Source: Serpens sp035497915 (GTDB lineage: Bacteria; Pseudomonadota; Gammaproteobacteria; Pseudomonadales; Pseudomonadaceae). From it: a DNA stretch of 64,000 bases. Each line of letters opens with the position of its first letter. The stretch's first letter is position 1. The stretch spans positions 1 through 64,000 of the forward strand of contig NZ_DATJCS010000014.1 in assembly GCF_035497915.1 (NCBI RefSeq), written 5' to 3'. Shown piece by piece: positions 1 through 6,768 of this stretch. The position numbers were made by a program, and so were the translations under genes. The notes under the pieces were generated by a model, which worked only from the letters and a program-made list of their open reading frames with translations, was not told the origin of the DNA and searched no databases.

Positions 1-133
1 CCAGTGCGGTACTTCACGAACTTGGGGCTGCCGGCCATTGCGGTGCGGCAGGAATATATTCATCGAACCGCCGTGTACGTGACCCGTATGCACGGTGGTG
101 TGGGAGGAGAGGCGCCGTGAGGCGTCTCCCTAT
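1..133 (+). mobile_element. 3' end of a group IIC intron (ribozyme domains V and VI)
   Basis: Positions 66-99 fold as a 34-nt group II domain V. The lower helix pairs 67-75 with 91-99, TG at 89-90 is bulged, and the upper helix pairs 76-79 with 85-88. The catalytic triad reads CGC (69-71), with the middle G (70) in a wobble pair with U (96); this is the form typical of subclass IIC. Downstream, 105-116 and 121-131 form a short domain VI hairpin capped by a GTGA tetraloop, with A108 bulged. The 3' splice site is probably just after the AT at 132-133, but 140 is not excluded. The reverse transcriptase gene and the 5' part lie off the left edge. Class IIC-attC introns are known to insert into integron attC sites, which fits the cassettes that follow. 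Confidence 0.72.
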
Positions 134-156
134 CCCGATTAGATTACTGAATCACT

Positions 157-498
157 ATGAAAGTTAAATTATCCAACATCAAAACTGACGGATGGGAGCT
201 TGATGATGGGGAAGCCATTCATAGTGAACATCCAGACACCTTCTGGATTCCCGCTTTTGATGTCAGGAATAGCCTCCAAACAGAGCAACTGGTTAAGCTC
301 ATCTTTCGAATAGTTACTGTAGATGAGGCTGGCGAGGAAGAAGTCAATGTTGAACGCATGTGGGTTATTGTTAAGGACCGAATCGGAAGCCTCTATAAAG
401 GCCAACTTGACAATGATCCATACTGCACCGAAGGCATACGAGCTGGCATGGAAGTATGGTTTCTGCCAAAACACGTAATAGATATTTACGCGGAGTAG
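157..498 (+). CDS. integron cassette protein, DUF2314-like
   Basis: A 113-residue soluble protein with an ATG start. Its second half (about residues 65-113) resembles DUF2314 domains: an ERMWV strand, then KGQLDNDPYC, an amphipathic turn and a final V-W-F-L-P strand. DUF2314 proteins have no firmly established biochemical role; some sit in polymorphic-toxin or immunity neighbourhoods. The gene is visibly AT-richer than the chromosome downstream. It fills a cassette bounded by the intron end and the attC at 501-588, and no good promoter is visible, so it probably depends on read-through. The domain call rests on pattern memory only. Confidence 0.7.
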   Translation: MKVKLSNIKTDGWELDDGEAIHSEHPDTFWIPAFDVRNSLQTEQLVKLIFRIVTVDEAGEEEVNVERMWVIVKDRIGSLYKGQLDNDPYCTEGIRAGMEVWFLPKHVIDIYAE

Positions 499-500
499 CA

Positions 501-588
501 ATCTAACAATGCGCTCAACGTCGCTCACTTCGTTCGCTGGACGTCCAAAAGCTGCGCTTTTGGCCGCTCGTTAGCTTAATCGTTAGAA
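501..588 (+). other. attC recombination site 1
   Basis: This imperfect palindrome follows the first cassette gene by two bases. The left core ATCTAAC (501-507) and right core GTTAGAA (582-588) match the attC pattern RYYYAAC...GTTRRRY. Inner boxes CGCTCAAC and GTTAGCTTAA match the L-box arrangement, and the middle carries complementary stretches. It is closely similar to the site at 1004-1091, as expected for sites of one chromosomal integron. Recombination would occur at the G/TT of the right core. Confidence 0.8.
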
Positions 589-604
589 GCCAAAGGATTG
601 TTCT

Positions 605-1009
605 GTGTTCGCCAAAAACCGAAATCCTGATAACCACCTACTCGACCCTTTAGTAAAACCTCTCGCGTCTAGAGCGTTCTTGGTTGTTATTTCCCTGGCT
701 GCCATTGGTGCAGGAATCTTCATTTCTGTTATTCATAAGGACTGGTCATGGATCAATAGATTTGGGGCGGTAGTAATAGTGGTCGGACTGCTATTTACAA
801 TGTCCCCGCTATTCTCAAATGGCATCTATAAATCACAGTCCGGTGCCGGCCGCTTTGCTGATCTCCACACTGACGGCACGCCAATAACCACAACTCATGA
901 AGAACGAAAAATTGGCAATAACGTTGTATTGGGGATAGTTGTTACAGTAATTGGAACATTAACAAATGCTTTTGGCGACTTACTAGGAGCTTGCGTATAT
1001 GGCTTCTAA
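605..1009 (+). CDS. integron cassette membrane protein, unknown function
   Basis: A 134-residue protein starting with GTG at 605. Three hydrophobic segments are visible: about residues 23-43, 54-71 and 107-128. A hydrophilic loop rich in charged and Thr residues separates the second from the third. No family was recognised. The stop codon TAA (1007-1009) lies inside the left core of the following attC, so gene and recombination site overlap, a common cassette economy. Base composition is low-GC like the neighbouring cassettes. A small multi-span cassette protein could be an immunity, transport or phage-resistance factor, but nothing in the sequence decides this. Confidence 0.65.
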   Translation: MFAKNRNPDNHLLDPLVKPLASRAFLVVISLAAIGAGIFISVIHKDWSWINRFGAVVIVVGLLFTMSPLFSNGIYKSQSGAGRFADLHTDGTPITTTHEERKIGNNVVLGIVVTVIGTLTNAFGDLLGACVYGF

Positions 1010-1091
1010 CAATGCGCTTAACACCGTTCGCTTCGCTCACTGGACTCGCAAAAGCTACGCTTCTGCTCGCCTGTTAGCTTAATCGTTAGCC
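1004..1091 (+). other. attC recombination site 2
   Basis: Left core TTCTAAC (1004-1010) and right core GTTAGCC (1085-1091) frame a palindrome whose inner sequences (AATGCGCTTAAC, then TTAGCTTAATCGTTAG) are nearly the same as in attC 1. The central part differs but keeps complementary GCTTCGCTCACTGG-like stretches. The site closes the second cassette. Its left core contains the stop codon of the upstream gene. Confidence 0.82.
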
Positions 1092-1126
1092 GCCAAGACC
1101 TTAAGATCCACAGCGAGAGAGCAATC

Positions 1127-1501
1127 ATGTTCGCGGAGTTGAAAAACAAGGAACTGCATCTTCACGGCAAGACAGCTGAGTTCAATGCAATCGCTAGGTC
1201 AATTCATAAAGGCAGGCACGGCGCATCAGCATCCTTTGGTCTTTGCAGTTCAATCTCCTTATTTTCCTCACTGCACACCAAGTGTCATGGCAAGCTCGCC
1301 GCCATAGAAATTAAAGAATCGGAGATTCACATCACTTACTCCGAGTCTGTAAAAAATCACCTCTACACCTATTTCTCAATGCCATCTGATACACAACCGG
1401 GCTCTGTATTTTTCCTTACTCACTCAAGTCCCGGCTATCCACCATTGCTGGCAGACAGCTCACTTGACTTAATCATTCATGTCATTTCTAGCGAAACATG
1501 A
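1127..1501 (+). CDS. integron cassette protein, unknown function
   Basis: A 124-residue soluble protein with an ATG start, 35 bases past attC 2. It has no signal peptide or membrane span. The N-terminal part (about 5-30) alternates charged and hydrophobic residues (LKNKELHLHG); the centre is Ser/His-rich with two Cys; the end is hydrophobic beta-like (LDLIIHVISS). No family was recognised with confidence. The overall look, a short beta-rich domain with HITYSESVKNHLYTYF, recalls small immunity-type proteins. The gene is AT-rich like the other two cassettes and has no obvious promoter. Confidence 0.62.
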   Translation: MFAELKNKELHLHGKTAEFNAIARSIHKGRHGASASFGLCSSISLFSSLHTKCHGKLAAIEIKESEIHITYSESVKNHLYTYFSMPSDTQPGSVFFLTHSSPGYPPLLADSSLDLIIHVISSET

Positions 1502-1507
1502 GAGTTC

Positions 1508-1584
1508 GGCTAACAAATGGTTCAAGCCGCTCGCTTCGCTCACTGCGGGACCGGCTAAAGCCGGCCCCTTAACCAAACGTGTGT
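1508..1584 (+). other. attC-like site 3, degenerate right end
   Basis: The left core GGCTAAC (1508-1514) and the following AAATGGTTCAAGCCGC resemble Pseudomonas integron attC sites. The centre has an inverted repeat (CCGGCT...AGCCGG). The right side reads CTTAACCAAACGTGTG, so the expected GTTRRRY core is not intact. The site may be the decayed last attC of the array and could mark the integron-chromosome boundary. Confidence 0.6.
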
Positions 1585-1610
1585 GCCGGGCATGGCACGT
1601 AACTATGTCC

Positions 1611-1633
1611 AAATAAATGGGACAGATTTATTT
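1611..1633. repeat. AT-rich hairpin with GGGACAG loop
   Basis: AAATAAAT (1611-1618) and ATTTATTT (1626-1633) form a perfect 8-bp stem around GGGACAG. The motif AAATAAATCTGTCCC (reverse complement of part of it) is, from memory, often found next to REP-associated Y1 transposase genes in Gammaproteobacteria. No transposase is present here, so this would be a remnant or boundary mark. The surrounding 1585-1729 holds no convincing gene. Confidence 0.45.
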
Positions 1634-1729
1634 AGATTTTCCCCTTAAATAGAGTGCGCTGCATTTCAATCTGCCCGGAAGGTTTTCTCCGCGCACCGTC
1701 ACTGTTCTCCCAACATCCGTAGGCCTTCT

Positions 1730-2275
1730 ATGACGAACCATGCCGCTTTCCGCCTGTTTACCCTTTGGGCACACCTCTCGTTGTTGGCGGTCGTCCCAAC
1801 CGCTTGGGCTCAGCCGGACAGTGAGCCCGCGCCCGCTGTGCTGTTGAAGCAGATCGAACACCTCAGCGAACTGCTGCGCGACCCCTATGCCAGCTGGTAT
1901 CAGGAGGCAACCATGGTTCAGCAGGTGGCCGTTTCCGGTGGCCCGCCGCTGGCGCTGGCTGTGTTTACGGTGGAAGGCTTCGGTGGAGGGAATAACCACT
2001 CCCAGTATTTCGCGGTATTCAGCCCGGAAGAGGGCATGGACGGTACCGTGCATTACACGCTGCTGGATGTGCTGCCCATCGCGGGCAAGGGCTGGCGGGG
2101 CGTGTGGGAGTTAAATGCCCGGGTGAGTCGGGCACACGATTCCTATGCAACCGATATCCACCTGGATGCACTGGCGGTCGGGGAGGACGACGCGCCGAAT
2201 TTTCCCAGCGTGCCGGTGACGCTGCACCTGCGCCTCAAGGATGGTCGTCTGGAAGACCTGACTTCGCAAAGTTGA
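1730..2275 (+). CDS. secreted hypothetical protein
   Basis: A 181-residue protein with a clear signal peptide: the hydrophobic run around residues 9-25 ends in VPTAWA-QPDS, a good signal peptidase I site after residue 27. The mature part has a short helical segment (LLKQIEHLSELLRDP) and then a beta-rich domain with GGGNNHSQYFAVF and many Asp/Glu. No family was recognised. GC content is that of the chromosome, so the cassette array has ended before it. It is the first chromosomal gene after the integron tail and is followed by the thioredoxin-fold gene 129 bases on. Confidence 0.7.
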   Translation: MTNHAAFRLFTLWAHLSLLAVVPTAWAQPDSEPAPAVLLKQIEHLSELLRDPYASWYQEATMVQQVAVSGGPPLALAVFTVEGFGGGNNHSQYFAVFSPEEGMDGTVHYTLLDVLPIAGKGWRGVWELNARVSRAHDSYATDIHLDALAVGEDDAPNFPSVPVTLHLRLKDGRLEDLTSQS

Positions 2276-2404
2276 GCGTGGTCGGCCTGTGCCACCCTAC
2301 AAGGGGGCGTGCTTTGGGGCGGTGCTTCTGAGCGCGCGCCTCGGATCTTGTTGTTCAAGCCGCGAGCGCTACGGAGCCTACAAAAACAGCGCAAGGAGAA
2401 ACGA

Positions 2405-2737
2405 GTGCAGACGATCCGCGATCCAGCCGAGCTTGAGCGTTGCAAACAAGGCGCCGCCCTGCTGCTGTTCGGCGGCGAAGCGTGTGGTGTTTGCCGTGCG
2501 CTGAAGCCACAGCTTGAGGTGCTGCTGGCGAACGAGTTTCCCGCACTGGAAGGTTGCTACCTGGACTGTCAGGGGCAGGCTTCAGTGCTCTGCGCGCAGG
2601 AGGGTGTGTTCTCGCTGCCCGTGGTGCAGGTCTGGTTCGATGGGCGCAAGTTCGCCGAATTCGGACGCGTATTTTCCCTGGGGCAGGTGCGCGAGGCTAT
2701 CGCGCGGCCCTACCAGATGGCGTTTGGATCTGAGTGA
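2405..2737 (+). CDS. thioredoxin-fold protein with CGVC motif
   Basis: A 110-residue cytoplasmic protein. I chose the GTG at 2405 because AAGGAG stands just upstream; the open frame extends further 5' without a better start. Residues 18-34 carry the strand LLLFGGE followed by ACGVCRALKP, a CXXC redox motif (C27, C30). The cis-Pro region is VFSLPVVQVW, and the C-terminal helix is standard for minimal thioredoxins. Two further Cys lie near residues 50-58 (GCYLDCQ). It could be a reductase partner or thiol chaperone; the CGVC centre differs from the WCGPC of housekeeping thioredoxin. The partner is unknown. Confidence 0.75.
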   Translation: MQTIRDPAELERCKQGAALLLFGGEACGVCRALKPQLEVLLANEFPALEGCYLDCQGQASVLCAQEGVFSLPVVQVWFDGRKFAEFGRVFSLGQVREAIARPYQMAFGSE

Positions 2738-2768
2738 AGATCAGCTTGCGCAGCAACCAGAACGAAAA

Positions 2769-3014
2769 CTAGCGTCCCTGCCAGCGCCGGGGGCTGCGGC
2801 TCCCATGTAGCTGGCTACGAATCGCGCTCAGCACTTCATCGGCGGGTTTTCCGGCATTGCCATCGGTTGCATAGGCAGCCAGTCGAGCGTCCAGTTCGGC
2901 CCGCTGTTCATCGGTGAGCTGTAGCGCGCGCTGGTCTGCAGCGATGCTGTCCCACAAGTCCTCGACCAGGCGGATGCGTTGCTCGATAGGCAAGTCATGG
3001 AGCGGTGTATTCAT
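2769..3014 (-). CDS. addiction-module antitoxin, RelB/StbD-like (orphan)
   Basis: An 81-residue protein with the pattern of PF09720 (putative addiction module component): LPIEQRIRLVEDLWDSIAADQ at the N-terminus, then LTDEQRAELDARLAAY. In this family the gene is normally followed by a RelE/ParE toxin. Here the downstream side on the minus strand runs straight into the convergent thioredoxin gene, 31 bases away, with no room for a toxin. The last residues (SRSPRRWQGR) look unlike the usual tail, so a toxin-deleting event may have altered the end. Confidence 0.7.
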   Translation of the reverse strand: MNTPLHDLPIEQRIRLVEDLWDSIAADQRALQLTDEQRAELDARLAAYATDGNAGKPADEVLSAIRSQLHGSRSPRRWQGR

Positions 3015-3114
3015 GATGGTCTCCAGATTGATTCGTACCTTAACCGTGCTCGGACTCGCTGCACATCACCCTGCGTCGGCCGTACGCAGAAGGCCCGCTT
3101 GCCGGTCTCAGTAT

Positions 3115-3546
3115 TCACACCTCAACAGCCCGAGCCCGTGCCGCCAACAGCTGCCGAGCCAGCGGCAGCACCTGGTCGCGGGTCAGGGGCGCCAGCGGCA
3201 GCTGCTCGGCGTCGTGCAGATCGACCCAGCGCGCCTCGGCGATTTCGGCGCGGGCGGTGATGGCCTGGTCGAGGGGCAGGGCGAACAGTTCGGCGACCAC
3301 CTCCAGGCCGGGCTCGTTGGCCGCCGGGGCGCTGAAGTTGCCCAGGTAGGTGGCCTGCGCGGCGTCGATGTGCAGGCCGAGCTCTTCGTGCAGTTCGCGG
3401 CACAGGGTGTCGACCGGGCGCTCATCCGCCTCCAGCTTGCCACCGGCCTGCATGAAGGCCGTGGTGCCGGCCTTGCGCACCAGCAGCAGCTGGTGCCTGG
3501 CGTTGTAGATCAGGGCTGCGGCGATGGAAATGTAGGGCGAGTTCAT
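3115..3546 (-). CDS. Nudix hydrolase
   Basis: A 143-residue single-domain Nudix protein. The signature GX5EX7REUXEEXGU is complete from G36 (GGKLEADERPV, then RELHEELGL). The N-terminus SIAAALIYNARHQLLLVRK is the usual first strands. It likely hydrolyses a nucleoside-diphosphate-linked compound; the substrate cannot be read from sequence. It is divergent from the LexA-controlled radical-SAM operon: its start is 49 bases from the LexA box, so the SOS operator could also affect it. Confidence 0.85.
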   Translation of the reverse strand: MNSPYISIAAALIYNARHQLLLVRKAGTTAFMQAGGKLEADERPVDTLCRELHEELGLHIDAAQATYLGNFSAPAANEPGLEVVAELFALPLDQAITARAEIAEARWVDLHDAEQLPLAPLTRDQVLPLARQLLAARARAVEV

Positions 3547-3592
3547 GGGGTTTCCTCGAGCGGGGGGCTGGCGGCGTGGCCGGCGCTTCGTA

Positions 3593-3612
3593 TACTGTTT
3601 GCATATACAGTA
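3593..3612 (+). promoter_or_regulatory. LexA (SOS) box
   Basis: TACTGTTTGCATATACAGTA is a complete LexA operator: CTGT (3595-3598), eight bases, ACAG (3607-3610), with TA/TA symmetric flanks. It lies 18 bases before the GTG start of the radical-SAM gene and overlaps where its promoter must be, so the operon should be repressed by LexA and induced by DNA damage. Confidence 0.9.
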
Positions 3613-3629
3613 TTCGCGGAGAGCCCATC

Positions 3630-4841
3630 GTGCAACTCATCGACAAGCTGAGCATTCTCGCCGATGCCGCCAAGTACGACGTGTCCTGCGCCAGCAGCGG
3701 AGCGCCCCGGCGCGGTTCGAAGGGGAAATCGGGCATCGGCGCCGCCGGTCCGGGCATCTGCCACAGCTTCACGCCGGATGGTCGCTGCGTATCGCTGCTG
3801 AAGATCCTGCTCACCAACTTTTGCCTGTACGACTGCCAGTACTGCGTGAACCGCCGCTCCAGCGACGTGCCGCGCGCGCGCTTCACGCCCGAGGAGGTGG
3901 TGGCGCTGACGCTGGATCTGTACCGGCGCAACTGCGTCAGCGGGCTGTTTCTCAGCTCGGGCATCATCCGCTCGGCGGACTACACCATGGAACAACTGGT
4001 GCAGGTGGCGCGCCTGCTGCGCGAAGTGCACGAGTTTCGCGGCTATATCCACCTGAAGACCATTCCCGATGCCGATCCAGCGCTGATCGAGCAGGCCGGC
4101 CAGTATGCCGACCGCCTGAGCGTGAACATCGAGCTGCCCAGCGACGCCAGCCTGGTGCGCCTGGCGCCGGAGAAGACCGTGGCGGGCATCCAGCGCGCCA
4201 TGGGCACCATCCGTTATCGCCAGCAGGCGGTGGAAGGCGAGGCGCGGGCGCCGGCGTTCGCGCCGGCCGGGCAGAGCACACAGATGATCGTCGGTGCGGA
4301 CGACAGCGACGACCACCGCATCCTGCACACCTCGCAATCGCTGTACCGGCGCTTTCGCCTCAAGCGCGTCTACTACTCGGCCTTCAGTCCGATCCCCCAC
4401 AGCCCGGCCACGGTGCCGCAGGCGGCGCCGCCGCTGCTGCGCGAGCACCGGCTGTACCAGGCGGATTTCCTGATGCGCGGCTACGGCTTTCGCGCCGAGG
4501 AATTGCTGGGCAAGCCGGGCAACCTGGCGCTGGACGTCGACCCCAAGCTGGCCTGGGCGCTGGAGCATCGCGAGCAGTTCCCGGTCGATCTCAACCGCGC
4601 CGAGCCGAGCCTGATCGCCCGTGTGCCGGGCATCGGCGTGCTCAGCGCGCAGCGCATCGAGCAACTGCGCCGCCAGCGCAAGATCCGCTACGAGGACCTG
4701 CGCCGGCTGCGCTGCGCGCTGGACAAGGCCGGCCCGTTCATCGTCACTGCCGACTACCGGCCGCGCCAGGACAGCAGCGAATCCCTGCGCCTGCGCCAGC
4801 AACTGGCCGAGCGGCCGGCGCAGCAGATGGCGCTCTGGTAA
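3630..4841 (+). CDS. radical SAM DNA repair/modification protein (TIGR03916-like)
   Basis: A 403-residue radical SAM enzyme. I chose GTG 3630 (M-QLIDKLSILADAAKYD) because it follows a GCGGAGAG Shine-Dalgarno and the LexA box; starts further 5' would lie upstream of or inside the operator. The 4Fe-4S motif CX3CX2C is C65, C69, C72 (NFCLYDCQYC). Near the C-terminus, about residues 330-350, is a helix-hairpin-helix (VPGIGVLSAQRIEQL) able to bind DNA. This matches the family described as putative DNA modification/repair radical SAM proteins, always paired with a DUF4130/UDG-linked partner, here the next gene (overlapping TAATG). The chemistry is unknown; the SOS box supports a DNA-damage role. 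Confidence 0.88.
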   Translation: MQLIDKLSILADAAKYDVSCASSGAPRRGSKGKSGIGAAGPGICHSFTPDGRCVSLLKILLTNFCLYDCQYCVNRRSSDVPRARFTPEEVVALTLDLYRRNCVSGLFLSSGIIRSADYTMEQLVQVARLLREVHEFRGYIHLKTIPDADPALIEQAGQYADRLSVNIELPSDASLVRLAPEKTVAGIQRAMGTIRYRQQAVEGEARAPAFAPAGQSTQMIVGADDSDDHRILHTSQSLYRRFRLKRVYYSAFSPIPHSPATVPQAAPPLLREHRLYQADFLMRGYGFRAEELLGKPGNLALDVDPKLAWALEHREQFPVDLNRAEPSLIARVPGIGVLSAQRIEQLRRQRKIRYEDLRRLRCALDKAGPFIVTADYRPRQDSSESLRLRQQLAERPAQQMALW

Positions 4842-5668
4842 TGCGCTGCGTAGGCATCGAGGGCGGCTTCGCCGACTGGCGCGACAAGGCGCGCACGCTG
4901 CTGCACGAGGGCGTGCCGCCGGACTATGTCAGCTGGCGCGATGAGCTGATGCCGGCCGACCTGTTCGCCGAGGAGGCGCTGGCCCGCTACGCGCCCGGCC
5001 CGCAGGTCACCGTGCCGCGCCAGGTGCTGGAGCTGCTCGAGCGTGCCGCGCGCTATCGGGTGGCGGAGCGCTGGGCGTTGCTCTACCGCGTTCTCTGGCG
5101 GGTGGCGCAGGGCGATGCGGCCGCCGCGCTGCCGGGCGACCCGGACGGCAGCGAGCTGCATCTGCGGATCAAGGCGGTAGGGCGTGACATTCACCAGCTG
5201 CATGCGCTGCTGCGCTTCGTGCCGCTGGGCGGCGCGGGCCTGCCCGACTACGTGGCCTGGTTCGAGCCGGAGCACGAGGTGCTGGATATCGCCTGCGCGC
5301 ATTTCGCCGAGCGCATGGGGCGGCACAGCTGGCTGATCGCCACGCCGCGCGACGGCGTGTGGTACGACGGCGAACGCTTCGACTACCGCGTCGGGGCGCC
5401 GGACGAGTGGCGACAGCTGGCGCGCACGCCAGACCCCGAGGGCCAGGCGCTGTGGCTGGCCTACTACCGCAGCACCTTCAACCCGGCGCGGGTGAATCCG
5501 CAGGCGTTGCGTCAGCACCTGCCGCAGCGCCTGTGGCAGCAGGTGCCGGAAGGCCGGCTGATTCCCTCGCTGCTGGTGCAGGCGCGCATCGGTGCGCAAC
5601 GCGATGGGCAGGCGTCCGAGGTGAGCGCGCGCCCCGGCAAGCGCATCCGTCTGCGACAGGAAGACTGA
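4841..5668 (+). CDS. TIGR03915/DUF4130 DNA metabolism protein
   Basis: A 275-residue partner of the radical SAM protein. Its start codon overlaps the previous stop (TAATG), implying translational coupling. The N-terminus (FADWRDKARTLLHEGVPPDYV) and the C-terminal segment (YYRSTFNPARVNPQALRQHLP) match the TIGR03915 family, sometimes fused to a uracil-DNA-glycosylase domain. No such domain follows here, so this is the short form. It is basic at the very end (RPGKRIRLRQ). Biochemical function is undetermined; co-expression under LexA suggests processing of damaged or modified bases. Confidence 0.82.
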   Translation: MRCVGIEGGFADWRDKARTLLHEGVPPDYVSWRDELMPADLFAEEALARYAPGPQVTVPRQVLELLERAARYRVAERWALLYRVLWRVAQGDAAAALPGDPDGSELHLRIKAVGRDIHQLHALLRFVPLGGAGLPDYVAWFEPEHEVLDIACAHFAERMGRHSWLIATPRDGVWYDGERFDYRVGAPDEWRQLARTPDPEGQALWLAYYRSTFNPARVNPQALRQHLPQRLWQQVPEGRLIPSLLVQARIGAQRDGQASEVSARPGKRIRLRQED

Positions 5669-5753
5669 GAAAAGGCGTGCGTACGGTGGGCGCTGACAGG
5701 GCAACACAGGCTAAAATGCGGCACTTTCACTCTCGCCCACCCGGAGCCCCTCC

Positions 5754-6764
5754 ATGTCCAGCATCACCCTGAGTCGCTATCTGATCGAGCAGACTCGCAA
5801 CTTCAACACCCCGGCCGACCTGCGTTTCCTGATCGAAGTGGTGTCGCGCGCCTGCCGCCAGATCAGCCACGAGGTGTCGCTGGGCGCGCTGGGCGGGGTG
5901 CTGGGCAGCATGGGCACCGAGAACGTGCAGGGCGAGGTGCAGAAGAAGCTGGACGTGCTGTCCAACGACATCCTGCTGGAAGCCAACGAGTGGGGCGGCC
6001 ACCTGGCCGGCATGGCGTCCGAGGAAATGGAGCAGGCCTACCAGATTCCCGGCAAGTATCCGAAGGGCGCCTACCTGCTGGTGTTCGACCCGCTGGACGG
6101 CTCCTCGAACATCGACGTTAACGTCTCCGTGGGCACCATCTTCTCCGTGCTGCGCTGCCCGAATGGCCACAACGGCAAGGGCGATCTGTCCGAGGACGCC
6201 TTCCTGCAGAAGGGCACCGAGCAGGTGTGCGCCGGTTACGCCATCTACGGTCCGCAGACCATGCTGGTGCTAACCCTGGGCAACGGCGTGAAGGGCTTCA
6301 CCCTCGACCCGCACATGGGCAACTGGGTGCTGACCCACGACAACATCCGCGTGCCGGAGCAGACCGCCGAGTTCGCCATCAACATGTCCAACCAGCGCCA
6401 CTGGGAAGCCCCGGTGCAGCGCTACGTCGGCGAACTGCTGGCCGGCAAGGAAGGCCCGCTGGGCAAGAACTACAACATGCGCTGGATTGCCTCGATGGTC
6501 GCCGACGTGCACCGCATCCTCACCCGTGGCGGCATCTTCATGTACCCGCGCGACGCCCGCGAGCCGGAAAAGCCCGGCAAGCTGCGCCTGATGTACGAGG
6601 CCAACCCGATGTCGATGATCATCGAGCAGGCCGGCGGCGCCTCCACCAACGGCACCCAGCGCATCCTCGACATCCAGCCGGAATCCCTGCACCAGCGCGT
6701 GGCGGTGTTCCTCGGCTCGAAGGAAGAAGTCGAGCGCATCACCGGCTACCACAACCAGGCCTGA
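5754..6764 (+). CDS. fbp: fructose-1,6-bisphosphatase class I
   Basis: A 336-residue enzyme hydrolysing fructose 1,6-bisphosphate to fructose 6-phosphate, the committed gluconeogenic step that pseudomonads need on organic acids. The metal/phosphate motif FDPLDGSSNID lies at residues 111-121. KLRLMYEANPMSMIIEQAGG near the C-terminus is the substrate-binding segment of class I FBPases. Length is normal. It is followed after 4 bases by the DUF924 gene, so the two are probably co-transcribed. Confidence 0.97.
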   Translation: MSSITLSRYLIEQTRNFNTPADLRFLIEVVSRACRQISHEVSLGALGGVLGSMGTENVQGEVQKKLDVLSNDILLEANEWGGHLAGMASEEMEQAYQIPGKYPKGAYLLVFDPLDGSSNIDVNVSVGTIFSVLRCPNGHNGKGDLSEDAFLQKGTEQVCAGYAIYGPQTMLVLTLGNGVKGFTLDPHMGNWVLTHDNIRVPEQTAEFAINMSNQRHWEAPVQRYVGELLAGKEGPLGKNYNMRWIASMVADVHRILTRGGIFMYPRDAREPEKPGKLRLMYEANPMSMIIEQAGGASTNGTQRILDIQPESLHQRVAVFLGSKEEVERITGYHNQA

Positions 6765-6768
6765 CGCC

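Noticed and set aside
1..120. Open frame from the left edge ending TGA at 118-120 (reads ...RYFTNLGLPAIAV...)
   Set aside because: It could be the reverse transcriptase tail, but it runs through domain V, which is normally non-coding, and no family motif is visible in the short stretch, so I did not call a gene.
169..528. 119-codon minus-strand frame opposite the first cassette gene
   Set aside because: It is antisense to the DUF2314-like gene and runs into the attC site; the plus-strand gene has the recognisable domain.
3545..3629. Longer upstream starts for the radical SAM gene
   Set aside because: They would begin before or within the LexA box and promoter; GTG 3630 has a good ribosome binding site.
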